From Chiua virens (taxonomy: Eukaryota; Basidiomycota; Agaricomycetes; Boletales; Boletaceae), in the NCBI GenBank assembly GCA_019787685.1, contig JAHNUO010000010.1, positions 62,001-126,000 of the forward strand: DNA of 64,000 nt. Reading direction: 5' to 3'. The notes below the pieces were generated by a model that did no database searches, had not been told where the DNA came from, and was given only the letters and a program-made list of their open reading frames with translations. Both the position numbers and the translations under genes were made by a program. Shown piece after piece: positions 34,987 to 46,225 of this stretch. Within the stretch, counting starts at the first letter, position 1. Each line of letters starts with the position of its first letter.

Positions 34987-37900
34987 ACACTTCCTCCCAG
35001 CTGGAGTCAGTTTGAAGAACAATGCCCAGGTATTTGTGAAGCAAAACAAACATAGGTGTAGGTAGAGATTTTGTGAATAGGTCTGCAATATTATCTGATG
35101 ATGGTACATGTTCCGGTGTGATCTTGCCACACTGTGCAGCTTCCATTAGCCAAAGTATGAAATCTTCACATGTTAGCACTGATTTGAGACTTCATAAGGT
35201 ATAAGTACCATGCAGATGGTGGCTGTGTTGTTGATCTCAAGGGTGGTTGGCTGTGACAGTGTGAGATTGAGTTCATAAAGGAGTTGGCAGAGTCATAGAA
35301 TTTTGTGTCCTGCATGTACAGCAGCATAGTATTCTGCTTCACCTGTTGACAGTGCAGTTATGGTTTGCTTCTTTGCTAACCAGGCAAATGCACCTGCTCC
35401 TAGCACAATGGCATATCTCAAGATGGAGTGGCCATGATTAATAGAACTTGCAAAGTCTAAATCACTATATGCAACTGGATCCAACATCTCCACCACAAGT
35501 TAGTGCAAGATTGTGTGTTCCTCTGAGGTAGCAGAAGATGTGCTTGATGCTGACCAGTGCTTTTCTCCTGGGTTTGCAGAAAATTGTGTAATACATTGAA
35601 CAGCAAATGAGATGTCCAGTCATGTCATTATAGCACAGTGGTTCAGAGTACCAACTGTGTTTTGGTAGGGTATGCATCATATCTGCTCACATTTTTCTAG
35701 GAATGTTGGTAAGTCCATGTGTGATAGATGTGAACCAGGTTCTACAGGTATAGTGACAGGCATTGTGGAATCAAGGCCATATGTTGCAAGCATGGAATTG
35801 ATGTATCACCAATGAGAGAGGGCAATTTTATGGTGTTTGCTATCTTGGATAACCTTGATGCCTAAGATTTGCATGATCTCCCCCTGATCCTTGATGGATA
35901 CATGTTGTCAGATCTCATTCTTGAGTTTCTCGACCTCAGCTTTGCCAGAGCAGTATAGACCAAGATCATCAACATGGGAGGCGATAATGCAAGTGCCAGT
36001 TTCCCAATGCTGGATAAAGACACAGGGATCAGATAAGCAGACAGTAAATCCAAGTTTGGTGAGAATGGCTCTAAGCTTTTTATACCATAGGTAACCAGAT
36101 TGTTTCAATCCATAGAGTGCCTTGAGCAATAACCACACAAGGTATTCCTTTCCTTTCATCTTGAATCCACAAGGTTGTTTTACATATGCTAGTTGATCTG
36201 CAGGCATTTCAATGTTGAGCAAAGCAGAGTCTATATTGATGACATGGATCTTCCAGTCAAGTATGGCTGCAATGGCACAGAGTAGCCAGATTGACTCAAT
36301 CTTTGCAACAGGGGCAAACATGTCTTCAAAGTCAATGCCTGGTTTCTGTGTGAATCCACAAGTGACAAGATAAGCCTTGTAGCCTGTGATGTTGCCATCT
36401 GGATCATGTTTGATACAGTACACCCACTTTGTGTCAATGGCTTCACAATCAGGGGGTAGCTTAACAAGTTTGTAGGTATCAAGTTGGGCAATGGCTTTGA
36501 GCTCATTCTCCATTGCACTAATCCATTTGGTACAATCTGGTGAGTTAATCACCTGGTGATATGTGGATGGCTCCTTTCCTGATGCAATATTTGCTTCCTT
36601 ATTCTCAGTAGGTCCTTGGTCAAGGGCACATGCAACTCTGGATTTATCTGCACTTGAGTCCGAGTCCAAATCCTCAGTATCTGACACTCTTTCAAGCTGT
36701 CAGACATCACAGGCAATGTCCTTGCAGGCTTTTGCTGTGATAGATCAGGTGTCATGGTGGAGGCCTTGCTGGAGGTTGGTGAGGTAGAGGTCATGGCAAA
36801 GCCAGTAATTGCTGTGGTAGGGCAACAGGTGGTGCAGGATGTATAGAATGGAGTTGTTGTGGGGGTTCAGGGTCTTGGCTGATGTCATCAATGTCTGTAG
36901 ATGTTGATTTAAGGGAACAGTAGGAGAATTGGTACTCCCCCTCAGCCTGGAACCTGTCCCATATGTCAGTTGCATCATCAAATGTGACATGAGTGGATAC
37001 TTGAATAGACCAGTTTTTGGGGTGGTAGATCCTCCATCCTTTCTGAGTTTCTGAATATCCTACAAATAGTGTGCATTTTCCTTTGGGGTCTAGCTTACAG
37101 CAAGTGGGAGTGTCGTTAAGCACATAAGCTATGCAATCAAACTGGTAGAGTTGAGATAGGTCTGGTTTGTTTCTGTATTGTTTCTCATATGGTGTGATGT
37201 TAGATAGAGAGCATGTTGAGTGGCAATTTTTGGTATAGACAGTGTAGTTGACTGCTTCAGCCTACAAGAATAATGGTAGGCCAGCATCAATGAGAATGGT
37301 ATGGACATGATCAATAAGGGAGCAGTTTAAACGTTCTGACATGCCATTCTGTTCCGGTGTGTGTGGAGTCATAGTTTCCCAGCATATTCCCTGCAGGCTC
37401 TTTCATATACATAGTCCACTGGTTCAATAGGTATTCACCACCATTGTCCGTGCGGAATGCCTTGAGAGACTGTTTACTGGACTTCTCAACTTCTGCTTTC
37501 CATGTTTGGAATGCTTCAAACACATTGCTTTTGTGGCATAGAAATGCAATCCAAACCTATTGTGAGAAATTGTCAGTAAAGGTAATCAAATAGTGCAATC
37601 CAGACATTGTCTGGACTGGTGTGGGACCCTAAAGATCTGAATGTACAAGGCCAAGAAACTAGCTCGCTCTACCACTCTCTGAAAGTTGAAATGAGGCTCT
37701 AGTAATCTTGCCTTGCACACATGATGAACAGATAGGCAGCTTGGGATCAAGCTCTGCCTTCATCAATGATATCTCAGTCACATGCCCTTTGTTCAGCATT
37801 GAGCGCAAGGATTGGTAAATAAGGTATCCAAGCTTCTGGTGGAGTGCTTCAAGTTTTGAAAGAGGGGCAACAGTAGTGGGATGAGCAGTCTCATCTCACA

Positions 37901-38424
37901 GTTTTGGTGTATATAGGTGATATAGGTGATCAGTGTGTCATGTCACAGTAAAGACAATAGACTTTGATTTGTTGAGAAGATCTTGTACCATTTGTTCTCC
38001 ATCCTTTACCTTGAAGGTAATGCAGTGACCAGCACCAAAGAGTATGTAGCAATTGATGTCATTGAGTTGCAATACAGAGCTTGTTGACAGGGATGAGGAT
38101 GGGACATGGCACACATCTCAGAGTTTGAGTCACAACATGTTTCCAGTGGGTAAAGCAGCCATTAGCTGTACTTCACCTTGGCCAGATATCTATCGCTAAA
38201 GCCATTGATGTTACCTGAGGAGACAGAATATGCTGTAAACTTTGAGCAGTCCAGGAAAATATGTGTTGATGTGCTGGAATTGATGATTGGCACTGGGTTT
38301 GCTATATGTGCACTGTATGCATGATCCTCAGTGTTGGGGATGTCAGAGTGAATTGTGTCAAAATATCTTCAATCTGTGAATGAGCAGTTGAGATATCCTT
38401 ACTTGTGGCAAGGCACTTCTTAAA
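34987..38424 (-). pseudogene. copia-B pol, minus-strand copy
   Basis: Read on the minus strand: a protease remnant near 37950-38350; GAG-pre-integrase with HQKLGYL and CSSCVQGK near 37700-37850; integrase core with HSDL near 37640 and TDNGGEYLLN near 37440; a proline-rich linker; RT in one frame 36687-35908 (KWVYCIKHDPDGN, then SHVDDLG, with the catalytic VDD intact); and RNase H with YSDLDFASS and ALSTGEAEYYAA at 35293-35496. TGA stops, all at former CGA positions, interrupt the end of RT (after KLKNEI) and the RT-RNase H connection. The 1,036 bases at 35426-36461 are almost identical to the inverted copy at 59502-60537. Confidence 0.92.
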
Positions 38425-39576
38425 CATGATGTTGGATGTTTCATTTCCCCCATCTTTGGCTGCTACCTTTTCTTTCTTGTTCTTTTTGCCCTTCTTTTTC
38501 TGCTTCTTCCTTCTTGGGCCCTGTCCTTCCTTCCTGCCACCTGAAGCTCAACATTTGGTAATGTTGTGCCCTTTATGCTTGCAATTTGTGCAAAATTTAG
38601 TTCTAGCTGCATGAGCAGCTCTTTTGAGTGTGGCAAGCATGTTCTAAGAAGCTCCAGTGATACTGGTTGACATAGGGGGGGTTTGGTGGCATTTCTTCTC
38701 AAGAACCTCTGATATTGTACCCATTAGTGTAGTTTTATTTTTGTTGAAGCGCACACCCTTGATGAAGTAATCCCAAGAGTCTAGGTCCTTCAAATTAGAT
38801 GGTAGCATGGATAGCAAGATGGCAGCAGTGAATCATTCTAGTATAATGAAATTGGTATTTGCAAGATATTGGATGGCTTCTTAGAATTTGTTAATGTGAG
38901 TAGATACATCACCACCACTATGCATGTGGCACATGAGACGACAAAACCAGTAGATGATGGAGCCAGTGCTGACTTAACTGAGTTCTGCTGCTAGTTTATC
39001 CCATATTTCCTGTGCTTTCTATAGACAGATGATTTTTATAATATCATCTACTGGTTTTGTCGTCTCATGTGCCATATGCATAGCGGTGGTAATGTATCTA
39101 CTCACATTAACAAATTCTAAGAAGCCATCCAATATCTTGCAAATACCAATTTCATTATACTAGAATGATTCACTGCTGCCATCTTGCTATCCATGCTACC
39201 ATCTAATTTGAAGGACCTAGACTCTTGGGATTACTTCATCAAGGGTGTGCGCTTCAACAAAAATAAAACTACACTAATGGGTACAATATCAGAGGTTCTT
39301 GAGAAGAAATGCCACCAAACCCCCCCTATGCCAACCAGTATCACTGGAGCTTCTTAGAACATGCTTGCCACACTCAAAAGAGCTGCTCATGCAGCTGGAA
39401 CTAAATTTTGCACAAATTGCAAGCATAAAGGGCACAACATCACCAAATGTTGAGCTTCAGGTGGCAAGAAGGAAGGACAGGGCCCAAGAAGGAAGAAGCA
39501 GAAAAAGAAGGGCAAAAAGAACAAGAAAGCAAAGGTAGCAGCCAAAGATGGGGGAAATGAAACATCCAACATTATG
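38425..39576 (-). repeat. Inverted duplication of copia-B gag with 84-bp spacer
   Basis: Arms 38425-38958 and 39043-39576 are each 534 bp, in opposite orientation, with about nine mismatches and no length difference. Each carries the gag C-terminal region: IYWFCRLMCHMHSGG, a TAAILLSMLPSN block, and the zinc knuckle CTNCKHKGHNITKC followed by a basic tail. Both arms share a stop directly after the knuckle. The left arm is in place in the minus-strand element and the right arm is the added, reversed one. Confidence 0.93.
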
Positions 39577-39853
39577 TTGACAATCTAGCCTTGTATGGCT
39601 AAGCATGACTTCTATATTATCAATAATACTACAATCAATAACCTAGATAAAAGATTTAGAGGTATCAGTATGACATGTCATTTAAAATGCTTACATATAT
39701 CTCATTCATTTCAGGGTGGATTCCTTTGGCCTACATGCTCATATATAACTATGTGTCAATGCTACATTCCATGTCTATATTACTAAACTTCATTCTCATG
39801 TCAAAAACCAAGTTGGAAAGTTTCAAAAAGTGTAGACTTCAAAATGCTACTTA
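39577..39853. other. No recognised feature
   Basis: AT-rich sequence between the extra gag arm and the TACCCA repeat. A short plus-strand frame (39595-39786) has no recognisable content. Confidence 0.4.
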
Positions 39854-39968
39854 AGTGTGGGTACATATGGGTTTACCCATACCCATACCCATACTCATGG
39901 GTATGGGTATCATTTTTGGTGGGTATGGGTATGGGTAAGACCACAGATACCCATGGGTATACCCACAC
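39854..39968. repeat. Palindromic TACCCA/TGGGTA fold-back repeat
   Basis: GTGTGGGTA at the left end is matched by TACCCACAC at the right end. The 115 bp between consist of runs of GGGTAT and ATACCC on alternating strands, so the element can fold on itself almost completely. It interrupts copia-B gag, between its N-terminal part and the inverted duplication. No target duplication was found. Confidence 0.8.
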
Positions 39969-39974
39969 AGATCC

Positions 39975-40400
39975 CTAGATACACTGCAGGATAAGTGAGC
40001 ACACTGCTGAGTTCATGCTGCACCATGTGGCTAGGTTTGCTGTATCCATGTCAGGAGACTCTGTGAGAGTTCCATTGATGAGTGAGGTAAGACCACAGTA
40101 GTCAAAGCCAATCTGCATGCAATGCAACCAAACAAAGTAACCAGTTTCATTGGTGAGTTTCACATTGTCAATATGTGGAAAATAATGGAGAGGATTAGAT
40201 GGCAGGTCCCACTTTATTGCAGTTGTCACAGGTGTGGTGGATCCTGCCTGGGCACCCAGGGTAGGCTGTCCTGTAGACAGGTTTCCTTGGCTGGACATGA
40301 GGTGTTGTGGTGCATGAAAAATGCTAGCATGCATGTAGGGTGGCTCAGAATAAGTGCAAGCAAGACTGGAGTTGTGTTGAGGGAATGGGAAGGAGGTCAA
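39975..40400 (-). pseudogene. copia-B gag N-terminus
   Basis: A continuous minus-strand frame of 141 codons contains VKLTNETGYFVWLHCMQIG and GLTSLINGTLTES. This is the conserved start of copia-type gag (UBN2-like), which forms the particle shell. The frame ends at 39975 where the fold-back repeat begins. It probably continued into the UBN2 segment now at 38720-38960. The ATG at 40400 lies about 80 bases after the primer-binding site. Confidence 0.8.
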
Positions 40401-40482
40401 GGCTTGGAGAAATTATGACAAGGCAAGAACAGAGTGAGAATGTGATCTGGTGTGATTTTTATGAATATTGAGTTGTGCTAGG

Positions 40483-40497
40483 GCACAGGGCTCATAA
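40483..40497 (-). promoter_or_regulatory. Putative primer-binding site, half-tRNA initiator Met
   Basis: The minus strand reads TTATGAGCCCTGTGC. This complements the anticodon stem-loop of fungal initiator tRNA-Met (GCGCAGGGCUCAUAA in yeast) except for one C to T at a CpG. It lies between the LTR and the gag start, where a primer site belongs. Copia of Drosophila is known to prime with the 5' half of initiator tRNA-Met cut in the anticodon loop. Confidence 0.65.
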
Positions 40498-40560
40498 CCT
40501 AAAGGGAATGAGTAAATAGCTAAGGTACAGTGAGTATGTGAGCAGAAATTAAGAATGATA
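40498..40560 (-). repeat. copia-B 5' LTR, truncated
   Basis: About 60 bases match the distal part of the copia-B LTR (GAATGAGTAAATAGC, then GTGAGTATGTGAGCAG). The rest is missing, and a perfect 11-bp palindrome (40554-40578) marks the junction with gypsy-2. Confidence 0.75.
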
Positions 40561-40579
40561 AGCATATTGCTTATCATTT

Positions 40580-40958
40580 ACCATGCTGCCCAGATGCTCT
40601 GAAGCAGCAATTATTGGATAAAATCTGAATGTACACTAACACAGGATGATGGGTCATGAAAAGTGTCGCCCAAGCTACACAAATGTTATGTATTCTAAAG
40701 AAAAGCAGGAAATTATGGATAGTCATAGACTGCCACAAAAGGAATGACAATACTGTCAAGGATGTTACTCCATTCCTGGATCAAGACCAGATTCAGATAG
40801 ATGTTGCTAGAGTAAAGTATCACTCAAAAATTGACTTGTCGAATGCATATGAACAAGTTAGAGTTGAACCAGACAATGTCTGGACAATGGTGTTCTCAAC
40901 AATTTATGGGACATTTATATTTCAAGTCATGCAGCAAGGGAACTGTAATGCCCCCTGC
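40580..40958 (+). pseudogene. Gypsy-2 reverse transcriptase, N-terminal part
   Basis: The frame reads LWIVIDCHKRNDNTVKDV, PFLDQDQIQIDVARVKY, KIDLSNAYEQVRVEPDN and VMQQGNCNAP, matching the fingers and palm of basidiomycete gypsy RT. The KIDLS aspartate is the first catalytic residue. It is cut at 40958 by Tc1/mariner element d and resumes at 42248. Upstream it abuts the truncated copia-B LTR, whose other end adjoins the gypsy-2 protease. Confidence 0.88.
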
Positions 40959-40960
40959 TA

Positions 40961-42245
40961 CTCTCAAACAACTGTCCCAATGTTTGCATGTTTTTCACTA
41001 AATGCAATAAAATGTGATAACCACTAAACCTTACCCAAACCTGTGGGAATATAAAATATAGTACATACTCCTGGCTTTCTATTACACCAAGGGTCAAAGG
41101 AGTTGAATAAGATTTGATGAAATGGCAATCATTTCAAAATGATTACTCATTGGGATAGTTCTTTGACTTTAAGTTTGGATTACATATATTAGACCCTAAC
41201 ATGTTGGAAAGTACTTACATACATTTGATAATGGTTCTATTATGTTATATTTATGTAACTATCATTAGCTAACACCATATAAATCCCACCATTTTATAGT
41301 AACTTTCCTATCATCATTATGAAACCTATCTCTAGCTCTTAAGGGACAATATTGCCTTCTTTCCTTTCCTTAAGCTTTCTTCCAATAACATAACCTCTAA
41401 AACTGGTCTGGGCAAGTCTACAGTGTCTAGGGTCCTTCAGGAAATCCAGCTAGACAAGACTAAACATCTTGGTGGTCACCCTTCAAAATTTTCATTTATC
41501 AGCAAAAGGGCTATTGTACTATAGATCATTATTGGAGACAGTCAGAAATACCCTCAAGGAAGCCTCTTTGAAAGCTATGGTAGAGAACAAAAACCTCTTC
41601 TCTTCAAGGGTTACAAGAAAGGATGATTGGCCTATGCTTTCAAATACTAGCATTGGACTGTGGAGGGTAGGAAAAGGGTTGTATAGTTAAATGAGACTAA
41701 AGTCAATAGGATTAGGTCATACAAACAAGAGTATGTGTAATGATCCCAAACATACCTCTAAAAGAGTTCAGACCTGGGCCAAAGATCAATAGATTGGATC
41801 TTTAGATTGGCCTGTACAGTCTCTAGACCTTACTTCCTTTGAACATACCTGAAATAATCTCAAAAAATGACTTTCAGCTTATAAAGGTGCCCCTAAAGGA
41901 GTTTACCATTTATAGGAGAGGTTAGTAAAGGAGTGAGGGAATATTTATACAGAATAGCATCAGATATGGATTAGAAGCAGTTATCAAGGGCAAAGGAGGT
42001 CATATCAAATATTAAATACTTACATTTATATAAAGTCAACAAACTGTCCCAATGAGTAATCATTTTGAAATGATTGCCATTTCATCAAATCCTATTCAAA
42101 TCCTTTAACCCTTGATTCAATAGAAAGCCAGGAGTATGTACTATATTTCATATTCCCACATGTTTGGGTAAGGTTTGGTGGTTGCTGCGTTTCATTGCAT
42201 TTAGTGAAAAACATGCAAACATTAGGACAGTTGTTTGAGCCACTG
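40961..42245 (+). mobile_element. Tc1/mariner element d
   Basis: Inverted repeats of about 225 bp (TCAAACAACTGTCC at the outer ends, with internal inverted copies ending GGGACAGTT) are flanked by TA at 40959-40960 and 42246-42247. The first few bases of the left end have been lost. The element interrupts the gypsy-2 RT after CNAP and contains a shortened transposase. Confidence 0.87.
41400..42010 (+). pseudogene. Tc1/mariner transposase relic (element d)
   Basis: Fragments of the family are recognisable: LKEASLKAMVENKN in the N-terminal region, CNDPKHTSKRVQTWA near 41740-41780 with the second catalytic aspartate region, and LDWPVQSLDLTSFEHT near 41805-41850 for the third. The segment with the first catalytic aspartate and the following ~60 residues are deleted around 41700. 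Numerous stops are present. It is the most decayed of the full-length Tc1/mariner transposases here. Confidence 0.8.
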
Positions 42246-42247
42246 TA

Positions 42248-43080
42248 GGTTGTGTTATATACATGTACTTGAACAATATATTTGTTTTCAGCAACATGTT
42301 TTCAGCAATGCCATTGAGAATTTAATTATGAGTATCACCTTAAGATAGTTTTTGAAGTGTTTCAAAAGGCAGACTTCTATCCTGGAAAAGAGAAGTGTGA
42401 GCTCTATGCAGACCAAGTGGACTGCCTTGGTCACATCATCAACCAGAAGGGCATTCATGCCAATCTGGACAAGATGTTGCATGTCCAGAGTTAAAGAACT
42501 CCCCACTCCCTCAATGAAGCACAGAGGTTTGTTGGATTGGTCAAGTACCTGGCTCAATTTATTTCAGATGTTTTAGTATATACTACTCCACTGACTGGAA
42601 TCTTGGAGTGAAGTACATGACTGGTGCTTTCAAATGATCAAAGACTTGGCATGCAAGTTCACAATCCCCTGGCCCATTGACTCAAGAAAGGCCAAGCCTA
42701 TATAGCTTGTCTGTGACACATCCCTTTATGGGATTGGAGAATTATACAGACAAGGGTCCAAGTGGAAGACATGTCACCCTGCAGGCTTCATGTCAAAAAA
42801 GCTAAGTGATGCCCAGAAAAACTATCACACATTTGAGCATGAAACCCTGACAATTATTGGCTCAGAGGCATTGATGAAGTGGGAGGACAAACTCCTAGGC
42901 TTCAAGTTCACAATTGTGATGGATCACAAAGCACTCAGATACCTAAGAACACAGTGGAAACTGTCTACAAGGCAAATCTGCTGGCTCAACTATATATTGA
43001 GATTCAATGGAGACTTTGTCTATGCAAAAGGCTCAGAAAACTGAGTAGCTGACTGTTTCTCTTGATACTACACATAAATG
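42248..43080 (+). pseudogene. Gypsy-2 RT C-terminus and RNase H
   Basis: After the transposon, HVYLNNIFVFSA near 42262 carries the YxDD site as LNN, with both aspartates lost. Then come FQKADFYPGKEKCELYADQV, DCLGHIINQKGIHANLDK, and an RNase H stretch with MSKKLSDAQKNYHTFEHE and MDHKALRYLRTQW. Several stops and shifts are present. RNase H removes the RNA template during reverse transcription. Confidence 0.88.
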
Positions 43081-43862
43081 AGAAGAAGAAGACTCTCCTG
43101 AGGAGATTAAATAGTTAAACACTGATGTTCAACTAGACCCAGAAGGGGACAATTTTCCACAAGATTGATGGTTAGACCTTAAAACACTTAGAGCCAAGGG
43201 GGGTTATAATAGAAGGATTGAAGGATAAGGGTTTGTTGATGCACCATAGAGTTTGCTGAACAATTTGAATGAAAGACAATTGTAGGAAAGACAGTCCAGA
43301 TAGAGTCAAGGCAATAAAAGAATAATCTGAGATGATAAGACACAACAGAATAATGAAATGAAGTGAAATGAAAGATGAGGAACAATGTCCAGCCCACTTT
43401 ACACACAGGAGAGTAGCCAGGTAATTTCCTGAATGCAGAAAGATCTATTCAATGTCAGAAAACATAGTTTTTATAGTTCTGGGCACAACCCAAGACTGTC
43501 AAAGGCAATCTGACCCTAGGTAAACATACAGAATCAATGTAGGATGGGTATGTAAGGAAAGAAATGTTGAAACCTTATAGTTCACAAAAGAAAAAAGTGT
43601 GTTATAAGAAGAACAATCTAAATAAGGTCCAATCAGATAGAACAAGTTAGAATAAATAAGGCAGAGCATATACAATGAAACCGGATTGGATCATGGTGAC
43701 TTGGATTGGACTTGGATTGGGTTCAGATGATCTGTAAATGCTAAAACAAAACTGGACTAATACAAAGTCAATGGTAAATAGAATAAGGAGTGATAGGACA
43801 TGCTAGAAAGCAGGAAAAACATAGGCTATAACTATTGTAAACTTCTATACTACTGCAATAGA
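43081..43862. other. Unassigned insertion of about 660 bp inside gypsy-2
   Basis: Gypsy-2 coding similarity stops near 43198 and resumes at 43863. The 660 bp between have no coding content and may be a solo LTR or other insertion. AATAG occurs at both borders (43206-43210 and 43857-43861), but the enclosed sequence does not have TG and CA ends, so I cannot define it. Confidence 0.4.
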
Positions 43863-45110
43863 AAGGAGAATGGAGGAGTATCCATCCATGATAGTGGAAG
43901 AGAACCTTGCTGTTCTCAAATCAGCTGAGATAGCCAAAACTTCACTAGTGACTTATGGGAACTTGTCTAAGTTTTGGAGTGCAGTGGACAAAGGATATGC
44001 AAACGACTTGGTATTTGCCAAAATCCAGGAGAACCCTGGGCACTACTCTTTGTTCAAAGAGGAGGAGAGATTGATGTATACAACCAATTATAGAGGAGAG
44101 CAAAACCTTTGCCTTGAGCATGACCACCTTTGGATCATTCTGTATCATCTGAACTCATCTTCATAGCATTCCTGAGACAATCATCTTGGATTGAGATGCA
44201 AAGTTCACATCTGCCTTCTGGCATGAGTTACACAGGCAGCTAGAAATAAAGCTGCTTATGTCTATGGCATTTTATTTGCTGACTAATGACTTATCAAAAC
44301 GAGCAGTATGAAACATAGTGCAGGTTCTACAAATGACTGTGTAACCAGACCAGATGGACTAGGTGGACAAGGTGCCCATGACAGAGTTTGCCATAAACTT
44401 GAGCATTAGCAGCTTGATGGGCTTCACTCCATTTGAGCTGAACTACAGGTACATGCCTGTCCTAATGCAAGACTGAATAAAGGTACTCCCTCATCTGCCC
44501 CTGGTGTCCAATTGTTCATACAACAAGCAAGAGAAAATCTTGAAATAGCATATAATGCCATTATTGAGAGCCAAGTGATGCAGGTCCATCAGGCCAATGG
44601 GAAGCAGACAGAGTCAGGATCTCCAAGTAGGAGACCTGGCATATTTGTCCATACAACATTTGGCAATGCCCAAGGTGAGGGCTAGGAAATTAGTGTCTTA
44701 GTTCATTAGACCAATGAAAATCTTGCAGATCAATCAATCTATAATAGATACATACACATTGGATCTCCCAGAAGGAATGAAGAAACAATGGAATCATTCA
44801 ATGTTTCACATCACATTACTGCAATGACACAAGCTGAATAACAATGAGCTATTCCCTTGAAGGAAAGCTTAAACATTCTACAATGTTAGCTTAACCAACA
44901 AGGAAGAATGGCTCATGAATAAAATACTTGCCCATAAATGGACAGGGAACAAAGTTGAGTTTCTCATCTGGTGAAATCTTGGAAATTCAATCTAGAAGCC
45001 AAGCTTCTATTGCAAAAAGCTTGAGGCTCTAGATTGATATCTTGATTTAAAAGGTATAATGCAAATCCATCAATTGCCCAGGCAAGGCAAAAGCATGCCA
45101 GAGTGTGCAA
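43863..45110 (+). pseudogene. Gypsy-2 integrase and chromodomain
   Basis: The first 98 codons contain VTYGNLSKFWSAVDKGY and LCLEHDHLW, the region before and into the integrase zinc domain. Later frames show MTEFAINLSISSLMGFTPFE near 44380-44430, the end of the catalytic core. EEWLMNKILAHKWTGNKVEF near 44905-44965, with KPSFYCKKLEALD, is a chromodomain-like end. Much of the catalytic core is missing between 44170 and 44340. Chromodomains of such elements direct integration to heterochromatin. Confidence 0.8.
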
Positions 45111-46225
45111 AAACTTCATGAAGTGAAGTCCAGTAGCAAAGTGCCACCAAAGAGTTTATTTTGTTGATACGGACGATACCAAACTAAAATACTAAAACAG
45201 TAGAACAAAAAAAAATCACAAAAGTCCACAGAAAAACACCACACTGCCACTTGTAGTCTAGATTACCTTTGCCAATCTCCTTTTTTCCTTTTCTTTTCTC
45301 TACTGGTACCACATGTTAAATTGGATTTGATCTCAACCACTTTTTCAAGTTTGCTTTGATTTTGCTTATTTTTTATACTTAGCATTAACATATCTTTCCT
45401 CCTTTTCTCCCAACTTTTACCTACCATCTACAACAAATCATGTCCCAATTCCCACCCACTATTCCCTTACCTTGTGTGTCATCGTGCTCCCCTTCTTCCT
45501 CTCATGGTCATTATTAATCACAGGATACACAATACAATACCACATTGTCACACAATCATGTTTGCTCTAAATGGTGCCATGAATCCTCCTCTCCTCAACA
45601 TGATGACAAGTGTTGCTGACAATCTGTCAAACAGTGGCAGGTCCACCCAACTCTCCCAATCATCTGTCATGAACAAGATTACAAGGAGGTATGTCATGTA
45701 TCTTGCTCTGGCAATGGTTGAGCCCTCACACTCATTCATAGAAACATTGAATGACCTGGCAGACCACTTTGCCAATCTCTGTAGGTGTGAATCCTACCAC
45801 ATTGTCTATGATCATGCCCAATAGGATAATAAAGATCAATACAACCTCCATTATGACCTTAACAAGGTACACAACAAGATTGCTTGATCAAAATATGCCA
45901 CTTATGATGCTTCTGTGCCCACACTCCTATCTGTACATGCTGAGGCATCAACTCAAGCAGGCTTAAATGACCTCCCTTGGACATCCAATGGAAGTGGACC
46001 AGCCCCAAGCTAGTTCTTTTTTCACCAGGGGGAGGGAGGTACAGGGCATACCAAGCCAGTCAGGGACTATCCCTAAAACCATATCATCACCTTCACCCAT
46101 GCAAGGACCCCCTGCTTCTCTTGTCACAATTCCTACCCTCAAATAAGGGCAAAGAGCATGCAGACCCTATGCCTTCCCTTAATGTCACTCTCTACCAATT
46201 ACCCTCAAACTAGTTATTCTAGATA
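45111..46225 (+). other. Unassigned, with a coding-like relic at 45474-46210
   Basis: A plus-strand frame reads LALAMVEPSHSFIETLNDL and ANLCRCESYHIVYDHAQ, then after a stop continues in frame with YNLHYDLNKVHNKIA. It resembles real coding DNA with few stops, but I cannot name it. It is cut at 46225 by Tc1/mariner element b. Confidence 0.4.

Noticed and set aside
35465..35680. 71-codon frame identical in both copia-B copies, possibly a conserved small gene
   Set aside because: It is an alternative frame across the near-identical pol tract; identity is due to the DNA tract, not selection on this frame.
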